Shown here: positions 46,628 through 58,429 of the stretch, piece by piece | Position numbering within the stretch: position 1 is the stretch's first letter | Layout: each line of letters opens with the position of its first letter | Assembly (NCBI GenBank): GCA_003586115.2 | Contig: QVOM02000057.1 | Location: forward strand, 2,940,156 to 3,004,155 | Source: Salvator merianae | Taxonomy: Eukaryota; Chordata; Lepidosauria; Squamata; Teiidae | Length of the DNA stretch: 64,000 nucleotides | Direction of reading: 5' to 3' | Position numbers and translations under genes: made by a program | The notes under the pieces: model-generated | Databases searched by the model: none | What the model was told of the DNA's origin: nothing | The model's input: only the letters and a program-made list of their open reading frames with translations

Positions 46628-47830
46628 TCAGTCGTGGTGAGGAGTATCCCCTTTATGGAACTTATCATGACAACAGATGAGGAATTGCCCCAGCACATCC
46701 ATGAACTCTGGAAAATTCAGACATCCGTCCTTATTTTTGTCCATTTCCTGGAAGAGTTGATCGATACTTTGTGGTTGGCGGAAGTTCTATGGATGAAAGG
46801 GAAAGAGAATGCATCATGGGAGAATCCTGAGAGAACAGCACCCTTTCCATCACTGTTCCAACTCCTTCTGATAACTGCCCCTCCAATCCCTGCAGCATTC
46901 AAATGTCAGATCAAGGTCATTCATTCAAGATACAGAGACTTCTGAGTTCAGAGCAACTTTGATTGCCTTAATCTGCAGCTATATATATCAGTGCCACCAA
47001 CTGTATGACTCTTTCATACCCATGCCACCATTGGAAAGAGAGATAGAGAACAGGTTTCCAAAACAGCTTTGTACAGATGCCAAGAAATGTATAGGAATAT
47101 AGGTAACTCCCAGCACTGAACGAATATGGTTTACACATAGTAGAAGAGATGCCCTCGGTTTTCAGACTCCTCCCAAACTCCCATTCAAAGCTGAAGTTCT
47201 ACCACTGAACTTCAGACTTTTTTTGTCCAAAATCCTGTTCCAGCCTGATCTGTGATTTTGGAGAGACCAGAACCTGAAAGTTCAAGCACTGTAGAAGTCA
47301 GCACAAAATTAATCATGAAAATTCAACTCAAGTTAGAAGAGAATTGAAATATGCATAAGACTATAAGTCAAAAGCTTTCTGAAAGTCCAGATAGATTGTA
47401 TCAACTGGGTCAACTTTATCCACACGGTTATTAACACTCTGAGAGAATTCTAACACATTTGTAAGGCATGATTTACCTTTGCAGAAGCCATGCTGATTTT
47501 CCTTCAGCAATGCTTGTTCCTCTATGTGTATAGTAATTTTATCCATAATTATGTTTTCCATCACTTTCCCTGGAATTTTATATGCTTCTATCATGTCTCC
47601 TTTTACCTGCCTCCTTTCTAGACTAGAAATGCAAAGAAATTGAGTTCTGACCCATTGGTGGACGTGTTATGTGATCTTACCACAAGACAGTGGATGAACT
47701 GTTCGTCAACCATCTTCTTGAATTCCGTTATATCCAGAAGGTCGGTATTATCATCTTTAGAGCGTTTTGTGTATTCACGAAAGATTGTAATGATCTTGTC
47801 GCAGGCTTCTTCCATGTCAGTCTTAGACAT
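46628..47830 (-). CDS. S100 family protein 4, divergent calgranulin type (102 aa)
   Basis: Exons 47830-47681 (50 codons) and 46786-46628 (52 codons plus stop) join in phase 0. The protein starts MSKTDMEEACDKIITIFREY. The first EF-hand region is long and acidic (TKRSKDDNTDLLDITEF). The second loop, DKNKDGCLNFPE, is a canonical calcium site with Gly at position 6, unlike units 1-3. The C-terminus has CCHDKFHKGDTPHHD, with an HxxxH pair and two more His, suggesting a zinc or manganese site. The first-helix His of S100A9 is Arg here (FREY), so the site would be incomplete. TATA and exon 1 lie at 48922-48851. A CR1-type LINE fragment sits in the intron next to exon 2. It is an S100 gene by structure; I cannot match it to a named mammalian member. 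Confidence 0.88.
47350..47600 (-). mobile_element. CR1-type LINE reverse transcriptase fragment
   Basis: A minus-strand frame reads IPGKVMENIIMDKI, HIEEQALLKENQHGFCKGKSC and TIYLDFQKAFDL. These are reverse transcriptase fingers-to-palm motifs of the CR1/L3 superfamily. It is a short internal fragment in the intron of S100 gene 4. Confidence 0.8.
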
Positions 47831-47984
47831 TTTGAGCAGTTTCTTCCAGCAACCTAGAAAAGGCCATAAACCACTGAAGGGTGAATTGTTATTTCCACAG
47901 CTTTATAGAGCAATTGTGCCCATCCACACTTCCCCCTAGGTCTGCCTTGAAAGCCAACTGCAATGTCAAGGCTGAGAATCAAGG

Positions 47985-48515
47985 GTCCTTTCTGCACTAC
48001 AGGGGTTGTTCCGGCCCACATAGTGTGGCCCAGTAGGCATAGATCATGCTGCAGCCTGCTCTAAGGGATATCCTCATTTGAGTAGGCCACCCTGACCAAG
48101 CCCAACTTCCGGCTTTGGAGCTGGTGAGGAGCCTACAAAGGCCAGGAGCTTTCATTCTTGGCCCTTGCTATTGCCAGGGGACTCTTTTCAGAGGCACAGG
48201 GCCTGTTCGCAACTCGCCAGCGTAGGATGGTATAATTATACCATCGTACACCGGAACAGACCTCATGGCACGGCAGCCATCTGCATTGTAGACTGGAACA
48301 GCCCTCACAGCGCAAATGTTGGCCTGCCCTCCATGATGGCAGCCATGGAAACGTCCAGTTGCTGCCATGGCAATTGGGGACGGGATGCACGACTCCACAG
48401 CTGCAGTCGCACTATACCGGAAGCAGGTGCAAATGCTGCTGACTGGGAGCAATCCAGCTACTCCCGGACCAGCTGTGGTCAGCAATTTGGTTGTCCACAG
48501 CACCAAAAGGCCTTT
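47985..48515. mobile_element. Diverged non-autonomous DNA transposon in S100 gene 4 intron 1
   Basis: It starts GGTCCTTTCTGCACTACAGG and has blocks shared with the 7885-8330 family (ATGGCAGCCATGG, CGGAAGCAGGTGCAAA). It ends near GCACCAAAAGGCC. No transposase frame is visible. Confidence 0.45.
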
Positions 48516-48850
48516 AGTCCTTGTAGGGATTGATTGAGATTATGCATCCTGGATGTCCGTTGCACAGAATCTCCCACCCTTTTTAGGATAGGAAGCCACT
48601 GGGCCCTTCCCACCCTCCTTCTCAGTCTTGCAAAGTCTGGCTTTGCAACCTGACTCCTCTCCACACCTCCTCGTCTTCTTCATGCGGTCCAACATTCGAC
48701 GATGGCTTGCTCGCTGCCTGTTCTCCAACCATTTCCTCCCCATTGGTGAGGATGGTCCTTTACCACCTCCCTTGCAACCCGGAAGATATGGAAAGCTTTG
48801 CTAGGAAACAGGAATCAGAGCATCAGGCATTCTACTGCTCAAAAGCTTAC

Positions 48851-48922
48851 CTTGCTAGTAGCTGATCTCTCAGAAACCTCCAGCGGTGATCACAAGAGCT
48901 AAGGAGGGCCCCACTTTTTATA
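48851..48922 (-). promoter_or_regulatory. TATA box and non-coding exon 1 of S100 gene 4
   Basis: CTATAAAAAG on minus at about 48923-48914, then an exon ending CTAGCAAG/GTAAGC at 48851. The intron to exon 2 is about 1.0 kb. Confidence 0.7.
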
Positions 48923-49525
48923 GCCCAGGTTCAGTTGCTCAACAGCAGCACCTCCTCACCTTACTTTGTGGTTTGTTTACAAAGCCACCCCACCCATTGT
49001 CCCCTGTCAAGGCCCGATCTTGGCACAGAATCAGTGCGGGATCGCATTTGTGTTACAGATACACCCCACAGAATCGATTGAGAAATTGATGTGTCTGGAC
49101 CATTAAGTCCATCATTGGTTGTCATCTTTTGGTTTCCTTCCTCCTAATGCTCAGATGTCAAGTGTGTAAAAGAAAGCATTTGACAAGTGGATTAGTTATG
49201 CATTCATGGACAGCTTTGTGGGGTGGGGCGGTTCGTCAGAGAAAGAGGCGCAGAGACGGGCGTGGCAAAGCTTGAAAACTCAATGTGCTTCATTATGAGG
49301 GCACTTATGACTTGAAATGCTTTGCAATTACTGGATGTGGTGAGGGACGGAGGATCCACTTTGCATGCAGAGATCACAAGTTCAGACCCCAGTGTCTCCT
49401 CAGGAGAAGGCCATGGTGGTTGTCCCCAAAAGAAAATCCTGAATATATCCATGGAGTCACCAAGAAGCAAGGACAACCCCCTTCTCCCTACCCCCAAGGT
49501 TTCTGTACATTAGAAACAGATCTTA

Positions 49526-49588
49526 ATAGTAGTAGTAATAGTAGTAAAAGTAATAGCAGCTTTAGCAGTAGTGGCAATAGTAGTAGTA

Positions 49589-49621
<33 letters not shown>

Positions 49622-49746
49622 GCAATAGTAATAATAGTGGTAGTAGAAATAGCAATAATAGTAGGAGCAGTAGGAGTAACAATTGTGATAGTAATAGTAA
49701 TGGTAGTAATAGTAATATTTGTGGTGGTATTAGTAGTAGTAATAGT
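49526..49746. repeat. TAG/TAA trinucleotide-rich repeat
   Basis: Long run of AGTAGTAAT, AATAATAAT and related units. The Ser/Asn-rich, poly-Leu and Thr/Ile frames here are artefacts. Confidence 0.95.
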
Positions 49747-49749
49747 GCT

Positions 49750-51590
49750 GCAACCTGCCCTGAGAACTTCAGGTATAGGGCAGGCTAAAAATGCAAATAA
49801 TTTTTTTAAAAAGTAGTAATAGTTCTGGGGGTGGGGATAATAGGCAGCCCCTCCAGATGTGAATATCTTTTGAGAGAAGGCTGCCTTTGGAGAACTCATA
49901 AAAACAGGAATGGTCATCAAAACAAGGACCACTTTCTGAGGCTTCCTGAATCAGAGGACTTGTGCCAACTCCTCAGAGAGAGGACATCTTTCAAGACAAG
50001 GTCATTCTCTGAAAATCTCCTCAAGCAAAGGATACTTTCCAAAAGGCCATACTTGGAGAGATCTTCTGACCATCCTTCAGAGAAGGTTTCAGAAGAGATC
50101 TGTCCTTCATAAAATAGGAGACCTGGACGGACTATACGTTTCAACAATGAAGTATGTGAACAATATGGAATATTGTTTGTGGTGATTCTTGTCTTCCTCA
50201 GCTTTCAAAACCAGGCATAATCCCCCCTCCTTGCAACACCTTGTCTTGGCTATTAGGACATCAATTCCTTCACTGATTCCTTCAGAGATTAAGACAAAAG
50301 CCTTGAGAAACCAACGAGAGCTATTTCCTTCCTCTTCTGGACATTGTAAAGGACAAGCAAGAACCTGTCTTCTTGTGTGGATGTGTTCACGTGCTTGTTT
50401 ACCACACTGCCTGGGGCAATTGCTGATGTTTCCCCCACATCTTGGTCAGGGCTGATGGCTCCTTAGAATCTTTCGCAATCCCAAGAATGATGAAGATTCT
50501 TGCTACAGTTTTGACCCAACAATTGCAAGCACAGAGGTTGGGGGCACCTCCTCTTCCTAAGCTGACCGTGCCTGCACAAGCAAGAAAACACTTGATCCAC
50601 CATAAGCCATCCTACCCACCCAAGGGTGTGGACTCCCTGACATTCAGCCAGCATCAACTCTATGGTACTTCTTGGTGCATCAGATCTCAGGCTGCAAGAC
50701 GTGGTGCTGCCAATATTTCACAAACAACGATCACAGCCATGGAAACCAGAACAGGTGAGCTCAGCTGGAAACCCCTCCCCCCGCTGAAAACTGGTCCGTG
50801 AGCTTGCTTGGAAGTCCACATGGCATTTCCAACTGCAGACCAGCTTTCAGCAGAGGGGAATGGCTTCCACCTAAGCCCACTGACATTGGGTTGCCACTGA
50901 ATCCCACGCCTGTTCTGCATCTCCTCCAAGGAGCTCAAGAAAGCATGCGCCCATTTCTTCCTTATCTTATCCTCACAACCATGACAACAGGCCCATGGAA
51001 CCAACCACGGTGGAGGGCAGTTGGCAACAAGAGTAAAGTGGGCAATGCCCCATGGTGCTCAGTAGCTCAGATGTTGAGCCCACTGTCTCTTTCTCCCTCT
51101 GACAGCTCTGAATTCAGTGTTGGCTAAAATACACAGCATCCCCTAAGTCCAGTGGGGTCCATTTTCATTTCACCCTGAAAACTGTCTCCCCTCCCTTTAG
51201 CTCCATGTGTTCAGACTCTTGATACCACCTTCGTCACCAACACCTTGCCTTCGACGATGCCAGTCCCAGTAGGAGCTGAAGAGAAAAGAGCGAATGGCTA
51301 AGGCCCAGCTACACACAATGTTCCTCTGCATATTTCACATTGCCTTGACTGACAGGTCGTAACCGTAAGGAAGTTCCTCATAACATCTACCTTGTACCTT
51401 CCTAATTGAATCAATTCAGCCCATTGATTCTACTCCTGCCTTCTGGGGCACGTGAGAAGAGGTCTCACTGCAGTGTGACACCCTTCAGGTATCCAAAAAC
51501 AACTATCATATCTCCCCTCAGTCTTCTCTTCTGAAGACTGAACGTACATAAGGCTTTCAACCATTCCTCATACGACTTGGTTTCCAGAAT
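49750..51590. other. Intergenic DNA between S100 genes, nothing recognised
   Basis: Several frames of 75-120 codons occur but show no known domain, no splice plan and no signal peptide. About 49930-50110 has weakly repeated CTTCTGA/TCAGAGAGG blocks, which suggests an old tandem repeat. Confidence 0.45.
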
Positions 51591-51592
51591 AA

Positions 51593-51615
51593 TTTCCTTC
51601 TTTCTTCCTTCCTTC

Positions 51616-51661
<46 letters not shown>

Positions 51662-51928
51662 CTCTCTCTTTCTTTCTTTCTCTCTCTCTTTCTTCCTTCC
51701 TTCCTTCCTTTCTTCATTCCTTCCTTCCTTTCTTCTTTCCTTCCTGTAGGGAGAAGGAAAGAAGGAGAGAAAGAGGGAAGGAAGGAGAGAAAGAGGGAAG
51801 GAAGGAATCAAGGGAAAAGGAAAGGAAAAAGGAAAGGAGGGAAGGAAGGAAGGAAGGAAGGAAGGAAGGAAGGAAGGAAGGAAGGAAGGAAGGAAGGGAG
51901 GGAGGGAGGAAGGGAGAGAGGGGAAAGG
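51593..51928. repeat. Long pyrimidine tract followed by long purine tract
   Basis: About 150 bases of CTTT/CCTT units (51593-51745) lead straight into about 180 bases of GGAA/GGAAA units (51746-51928). The two halves are near inverted complements and could fold into a hairpin or form triplex DNA. Assembly length may be unreliable. Confidence 0.9.
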
Positions 51929-51939
51929 TTCCATGTCAA

Positions 51940-54090
51940 GATAAGATAAGCTCAGAAGATTCCAGCACCCGGCTGTGAAGCCCTGGAAAATTTCGAGATG
52001 TGTCAACTCGGTTGCTCCGCAGGGACAGCCATCTCTTGCAAGGGTTGCTTCTGTGGCTGTCATGTCGGGAACTGCCCGACCCAATTCCTTGAAAGAGCAA
52101 AGATTTGGTCATCTGTGTTCGCTGTTCCTTAAAACGGTGGTGCCCGGCACCCATGGGGACTGAAGACGCAGAGGGCGAAGGGATCGGTGATTCAGACAGA
52201 GACAACCAATGTTAGAGAGGGCGCACACTGTCGCCCAACCATCAGGACACCTGAATGCCTGCCCTGGGCCTGGAGGAAAGGAGCCATCCTGTTTGCACAC
52301 TGCCCATCTCACCTGCCCTAACACTGAAGCTAGGAAAAGGAAGGTCCCCCACTTCAGAGTTTCCAGTGGGGCCCTTAGTGGGCATGCAGGAAACAGTCCC
52401 AGAATTTCGGCCATTTTCTGCGCAACCCTTAATGGCCTCGGTGGAACCTTGGAGAACACGAGCGTTCCAAGCGATGATCCTTGGTTCCCGAAGCAATTCT
52501 GCCAGCTATCCTGCCTTCACAGCTGGGTAAGGGAAAGGACTACCTGTCATCTAGGAGAAAGAATCACCACCCAAAAAATAAATAATAACATTCAGGTTTT
52601 AGCATACATTTCCTTCTCCACCCCAGGTGGCTTTTTGAATTCTTCAAGCAAGCTGTGACAAGCCTCAGATTCTAAGGCCACCCACTTTTGGGTGGGTATT
52701 TGACAAACATTTCATGACACAGGAACAGCACACAGATTCCCCTACCCCAATGGCTTTCAAAGGGAAAGTATTTTTTTTTCACTCTGGTGGTCATCCGTCT
52801 ATGGCATTTACCTCCAGAAGAGTTGGTGATAGCAACCAACCTGGACGGCTTTAAGAAAAGGTTGGACAGATTCACGGAGGACAGGTCTATCAACGGCTAC
52901 CAGAATGGATGCCCAGGTACCACCTCCAGGTTGGAGAGACAGGCAGGAGGCCTCTAAAAGCCATTTGCAGGGAGTGGAGAGCAGCATTTTTGCCCATATA
53001 GACCTGCCTGACTATTGAGATCTCAAGCAAAGGGCTTTCTTGTAATTCCCCCTCTCTCAGAGGTGCAAAGGGCAAGGACGCGCAAAAGGGCCTTTATTGT
53101 GTTGGCCCCCAGACTCTGGAACATCTTCCCTCTGGAGGTTCGCCAGCCACCTACATTATATGGTTTTCAGCACCCGGTTAAAACAAACCTCTTTACTCAG
53201 GACTTTGATGTTTGGCTTCCTCTGGGCATTTCCCTACCATGAGCATATTTAAATATGTTTTAATAGTTTATCTTTTTATTATTGTGACTCGCCCTGGGAC
53301 GTTTTGGTGAAGGGCAGGATATTTATTCTTAAATGAACAAATAAAATAATTAGAAGGAAAATGAGAACCAACCACTACTACTCTGTCCCAGCCTACAGGG
53401 GTTTTACCTGCTGAGTTGTCCTTTCAAGAATTCAGTGTACTTGTTAATTGCCAGAGCTTTTAAAGCATAAAACCTTTGATGAAGCAACTAAAGTTTTACT
53501 CAGAGTTTGGTCTGCATTTTCCTTCCCTTTCTCCTTTCTTTCTCTTTTCTAGCTCTGCAAGTGCTTTCTTGGATAAGCCCAAACAGAAAGCCTACACAGT
53601 ATGCTTTGCTCTGTAGACAAGCCAAGACCTACCTAAGCCCTGCTGTGTTGCTTATTTTTTAGTGTTTATCCCCGAATTATCTTGTTCATTTTCTTTATTT
53701 TTATTTTATGCTTTGTTGTGTCAATCTAATTGATCTGCTAAGCTACACTCACAATTTTTTGCTGAGTATCAAACACCGTACCCAATTTTTTTTTTCTGTT
53801 TTTGAAGTTTGTCTCTCCTCTTCCTTATTATCGTTTGCAATATTTTGTTAATGGGAAAAAAAATGACAGCAAAAGAAGTTGCATTCAGCTTTTTTTTAAT
53901 TGCAATTTTGTACCAAGCCACGCACAACAGGCTCATCCAAACTCTTCTCTCTGCCCAATCCAGACTGGGTTATGCTTTGTTTCACCACCTTACAATAGCC
54001 CATGCATTGAATCTTCTTTAAATTAACCTCCTTCTTCTCATCTTCCTCCTCCTTCTCTTGTTTTTTTTTCTTCTTCTGCCATTCCAACCT
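51940..54090. other. Intergenic DNA with LINE 3' ends
   Basis: No gene was recognised at 51940-52760. From about 52770 to 53340 on plus lies a CR1-type LINE 3' region (CTTTAAGAAAAGGTTGGACAG, GGCCCCCAGACTCTGGAAC, tail to AATAAAATAA). The stretch 53340-54090 is AT-rich and without recognised genes. Confidence 0.5.
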
Positions 54091-54093
54091 CTT

Positions 54094-54099
54094 TTTATT
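54094..54099 (-). terminator. Polyadenylation signal of S100 gene 5
   Basis: AATAAA on minus only 39 bases past the stop codon. Confidence 0.65.
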
Positions 54100-54137
54100 T
54101 GGCTCCACGAATCAGCAGCCCCGGTTTTTCCACCCAT

Positions 54138-54969
54138 TCACTGGCTGTGCAGGTTGCTGTGCGTTGCGACGGTAAACTGGGTGATCATTACCATGAATTC
54201 CTCAAAAGAAATCTCCTGGTCTTGATTTTGGTCCAGCTGCTTGAAGAGTTCTTCAATAGCAGTCGGATTGACCTGGTTCTGTCGGGGGGATCAGGAAAGA
54301 TGGGAAAATAAATGCTTTGTCACACCCCAAGGACCTTTAAGAACCACCATTGATGGTTTCTGGAAGTTCCTTCTGATTCTCCTATGCCCTGTTTCTCCCA
54401 ACATCCTTTGCAAACCTGTTGCTCGCTGGGTATTGAACAGCAATGCCCATAATTCCACCTACCAGCAGCCATGTTTTAGGTTCCAATACCCATCATCCCC
54501 CATCCAAGCACAGCCATGTTCTGGAGTCTAGCTCGCATCAGCCCCACCTAGCAACATGGCCCAGTTTTGGCTTCCAAGTCCCATAGTTGACAATCCCATA
54601 CTGGCCAGGAGTGACACAACTTCTGGTCAAAGATATCTGGCAGGCACCATCTCCAAGCAGGCTGATTGTGGGTGAACTCTACTTCCCATAACCCCTGATA
54701 ATTGACCCGACTGAGTTTGATGGGAAATGGAGTCCAACCACATCTGGAGGGTTCTGGTCCTCACACCAAGGCCAGGTCTGCAGCCATACCCTACCCACCC
54801 ATCCCTCAGGGGTCTCCACCACTGGACTCACCTTCAGGAATGCTGCCAGCTCCTTTTCCACGAGTTGCTTGAACTCCCCTTTGCTCAACTTGTCAGGGTG
54901 ACCTTTAAGGTTTGAGTACTGGTGGAAGACGTTGATGATGGTGTCCACAGCGTTCTCCAGCAGAGACAT
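54138..54969 (-). CDS. S100 family protein 5, calgranulin (S100A12/A8-like), 92 aa
   Basis: Exons 54969-54832 (46 codons) and 54278-54138 (46 codons plus stop) join in phase 0. The protein starts MSLLENAVDTIINVFHQYSN and continues LKGHPDKLSKGEFKQLVEKE. The second EF-hand is DQNQDQEISFEE and the end is VATHSNLHSQ. His in FHQYS, Asp in HPD and the HxxxH of HSNLH fit the S100A8/A12 metal site: one His and one Asp from the N-terminal part, and two His near the C-terminus. The length of 92 matches S100A12 and S100A8. Without the poly-His tail it could be the partner of the S100A9-like protein in a calprotectin-type heterodimer. It has a TATA box (56215-56208), a non-coding exon 1 ending at 56133, and a good exon 2 acceptor (GTTTCCCAG). 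Confidence 0.9.
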
Positions 54970-55261
54970 GGTTCTTGGGAATCTGGGAAACAGAAAAAAA
55001 TAGCAAAGAAAGGAATCATAACTCGTATAATACGACAGTTTGGTTCCTACAAACCACAGTGTCATGTAAAACCATGTTCTGGAACACTGTGGTTTAGGGG
55101 AACCATGGAAGGTCATCTGCCAGCAGAAGTTAATTAGTCATCAAGATCCAATCAATCAATATGCAGAGGAGGGCCAGTTTGTCAGGAGGTCTACTGGCCT
55201 GCCAGTCTATGGAAGCCAGTGCAGGTGAGTGCAACCAGAATCCACTCCCCATGCTGAAAGA

Positions 55262-55460
55262 AGTGATAGTAGCTCAGTGGTAGAGCCACTTCCTGGGAAG
55301 CAGAGGGTCACAGGTTCAACCCCCAGCGTCCTCCCCAAAGAGGTAATGGCCATGTATTCATTTGGAGAGAATTCAATAGCATCCACCAACAACTGCAAAA
55401 AGTTGCCTACTCGGAAATAACTGCCACTGGACCATGAGTTGACTTAAAGCACACCCAAAA
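55262..55460 (+). mobile_element. tRNA-derived SINE (family 1)
   Basis: GTAGCTCAGTGGTAGAGCC is the A-box region and GGTTCAACCCCC the B-box, followed by the GTAATGGCC tail. It lies in intron 1 of S100 gene 5. Confidence 0.8.
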
Positions 55461-56132
55461 GCAGGAAAGGCAGTATGGTACCATGGTCAGAAACATCTAA
55501 CTAGAACCTGGCACAGGTGTGTTCAAACCCCCACTCAGCCATGTTTAATCTTGGGATGGTCACTTGGGCCTTTCTGCAGTGGGTGGTGGACCAGACTATG
55601 GTCTGGTCTAGACCCACGCCATCCACACAGTAGTGTGGAATAGAAGAGTCCCTGCCCTCTCCTAGTATTCACTGTCTGCTCAGGACAAAGCATAGACCAA
55701 ATTAGAGCACCCAGAATGGTTCCCTGGTCCAGTCTACTGGTAGATCTCTTTTTCAAGGTCTACCGGCATACCGGAGGCATGCAGACGACGCACCTCCATG
55801 GTCTGAGGACCGATTTCAGCCTCCCACACCAGCTCTGAAGTTGGCCCAAGCCTTGGAACCAGCGTGGGTTCCAATGCAGACCGTCAGGAGCAATCCATCC
55901 CTGCTTGGAACAGATCGCTTACTCTGCTCCAAGGTGGCTCATCCTGTACTAGAAAAGCAAAGGTAAGAGCAAATACAGTCACTGACTCTCCACTTCCCTT
56001 AGTTCACAAGGTGAGGAAAAGCTACAGAGAAAGAACGAATCCACCTCCTAGAGCTCCTCAGATGAAAGAGCAAAAGGATGTGAGCAAATGAAACAAATAA
56101 TTTCGGAGTTGCCCCGTGAAGGCCTTCCTTAC

Positions 56133-56215
56133 CTTTTCTTCAAGCAGCTAGGATGTCTCTCACAGCAAGAGTAAAGGAGAGGACTGGAGCTGGTTGATTT
56201 TCACGGGTTTTTATA
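56133..56215 (-). promoter_or_regulatory. TATA box and non-coding exon 1 of S100 gene 5
   Basis: GATATAAAAACC on minus at about 56217-56206. An exon follows that ends TTGAAGAAAAG/GTAAGG at 56133. Confidence 0.7.
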
Positions 56216-56949
56216 TCCTTCCAGAAGCCCCCCAGGTGGTGTCAAAATGACTCTCCTTGGCCAGATAACAATCATCTGTCAACAGCAGACAGCCCTTCTC
56301 TGCCTCCAATTTTTCCACTGGTGTTGTGGTCCAGAAGGCCGGCTACCCTTTCCCCCACTCAGCAGCCCCAGCAGAGGAAAATATTTCAGTGCGCAAAACA
56401 AGCAAATCACTTCTGCAATTGGAAAGTGTCCTTGGGACGAGAGGAAAATTCCAGGGTGGCAACAGACAAGTTCTTAACCATCCCGTTTTATTGGTACTGG
56501 TAGGGTTTTTTTTTCCAATTCGTTTCTTCTATATGGCCTCAGTGGCATTTTTAGTGGCTTCTTTGCTCCATCGATGAACAGTAGCGGCATAAATAAAATG
56601 ACTGATTGCGCCTCCAGACGGCGAGAGAAAAATGCGGGATCTTGTTGAAAAATTGCAGGGCAAGCGTCCTGATCTGGATTATGCTCTAACCTGTGCAGAC
56701 AGAGCGTACCAGCAAGGGATGGGTCATCTCTATTCCACACTAGCGTGCAGAGGGAGGTCCCTGGACCCCTTCTTATACTGGTTTTACAGTAAGTGAGGGA
56801 AGGCCTTATGCTAGACCATTGATTGGTCAACGTGTGGGATACAATGCATTGATCTATTGGTCCAAGTGAGACTATCATGTTCATATGCATTTGTGTGTTC
56901 CTACAGGACATACTTGCACCCAGAAGAAGAAGAAGAAAACTTCCGATAG

Positions 56950-57310
56950 AAGAGTTCCAGTAGGAGTGTTAGGACCGACAAGGGGAAGTATTCTTTCACC
57001 CAGAGGGTCATCGGTCTGTGGAATTTACTACCAGAAGAGGTGGTGACAGCAATCAGCCTGGATGGCTTTAAGAAAGGACTGGACAGATTCATAGAGGTCA
57101 GGTGTATCGATGGCTACTAGAATGGATGCCCAGGTACTGCCTCCAGGTTGGAAAGATAGGCAGGATGTCTGTAAAACCATTTGTGGGGAGTCAATAGCAG
57201 GTGAAGGTTTTGCCCAGAAGCCATTGGTGGGCCACTGTGTGAAACAGAATGCTGAACTAGATGGGCCATGGCCTGATCCAGCAAGGCTCCTCTTAGGTTC
57301 TTATGATACA
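56950..57310 (+). mobile_element. CR1-superfamily LINE 3' end
   Basis: It reads GGGTCATCGGTCTGTGGAAT, GGATGGCTTTAAGAAAGG, then GATGGGCCATGGCCTGATCC. The same region recurs at 63700-63995 and in reverse at 31555-31710. Confidence 0.65.
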
Positions 57311-57979
57311 CGTACAAAGCATTTTGAAGTTCTTGTTTTGAGTGGAATAGCCTCTGGGCATTGAGAAAGGAAGGGCTGTTTTTACAAAACAGAAGAAACC
57401 AAACAGAAAACACTAAGAAAAATATGAGTTCAAAGCTACTTTTTTTAAAAAAAAAAAAATCTTCTCCTCCCTTCGTGAAGGCCGGGCCTTTTATGGAAGT
57501 CTTCTAAGAAATTCCAACATGATAAGCTCTTTTGTTTGACCATCCTGGAATTTGGGTATATGATTCCCCTTATCAGTTTTATGCTGAACTACTTATAACA
57601 CTGTGCAGCTTGGAGTTTAATGGACAGAAAAATTTCCTAGAAACCAACCCATTCAAAGCCCAGTCTAACTTCGGAGAAAAACTGTTGCAGAAATGACCAT
57701 TACTGTAAAGAAAACGTTAATTATTATATTTTTATCATGTAGGCGTGAATGTACGTATTATACCTTTTGAAATGTAAACCACCTTGAGAATCCCCACAGC
57801 TGAAAGCAGGAACGAAACGCGTCAACTACAGCTGAACAATGGAAAGTACAAGAACCGCTTTCATGCAATTTTTCCACATGCATACTTTACTGAATGCCTG
57901 GTTTCTCCAAACAAGATGAAACAAGGTGAGCCTGGAATTTTCCTACAGTCTGTCAAAATCACCTTTCCCAGGCCAAAGG

Positions 57980-58370
57980 CCTTTTCACACTCCAGCGCTA
58001 GTGAGCATCAGGGTACTCACTAGCACAGTGCACCCTCATTTTGTGGAAACCCAGGCGTTCACTACTAGCTGTGGACAACTAAATCGTTGTCCACAGCTAT
58101 ACCAGGGCAGCTAGACTGCTCCTGGCATGCAGTGTTCACACCTACTTCCTGGTGCGAACTGTATGGCTGCGGTTGCGCAGTCGTGTGCCCATGTCCCTGG
58201 TCGCCATGGCACAGGTTGGACATTTCCATGGCCGCTGTCATGGCGGGCAGCCAGCATTCGTACTGTGAGAGCTGGAAGGCCGGTTCCGGGTTATTCCAGC
58301 CCTCGCAGTGCAGATGGCTGCCATAGCAGGTGGTCTGTTCCTCCTTGGAATTGGAAAGTGCAAAAAGGCC
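57980..58370. mobile_element. Non-autonomous DNA transposon, TCACTAGC family
   Basis: The ends are GGCCTTTTCACACTCC and GGAAAGTGCAAAAAGGCC. These are clear inverted repeats, and this is the best-preserved copy in the window. Confidence 0.65.
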
Positions 58371-58429
58371 CCAAGATTCAAGATCTGAACCAACTGCCCT
58401 TGGTTTGGGTTCGATCCAACCCATTTTTT

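Noticed and set aside
47361..47594. Minus-strand 77-codon frame as part of S100 gene 4
   Set aside because: Its motifs (GKSCLTN, YLDFQKAFD) are CR1-type reverse transcriptase. It lies in the intron next to S100 exon 2.
49285..49932. Ser/Asn-rich 167-codon frame and Thr/Ile-rich 140-codon frame
   Set aside because: Both are translations of the TAG/TAA repeat.
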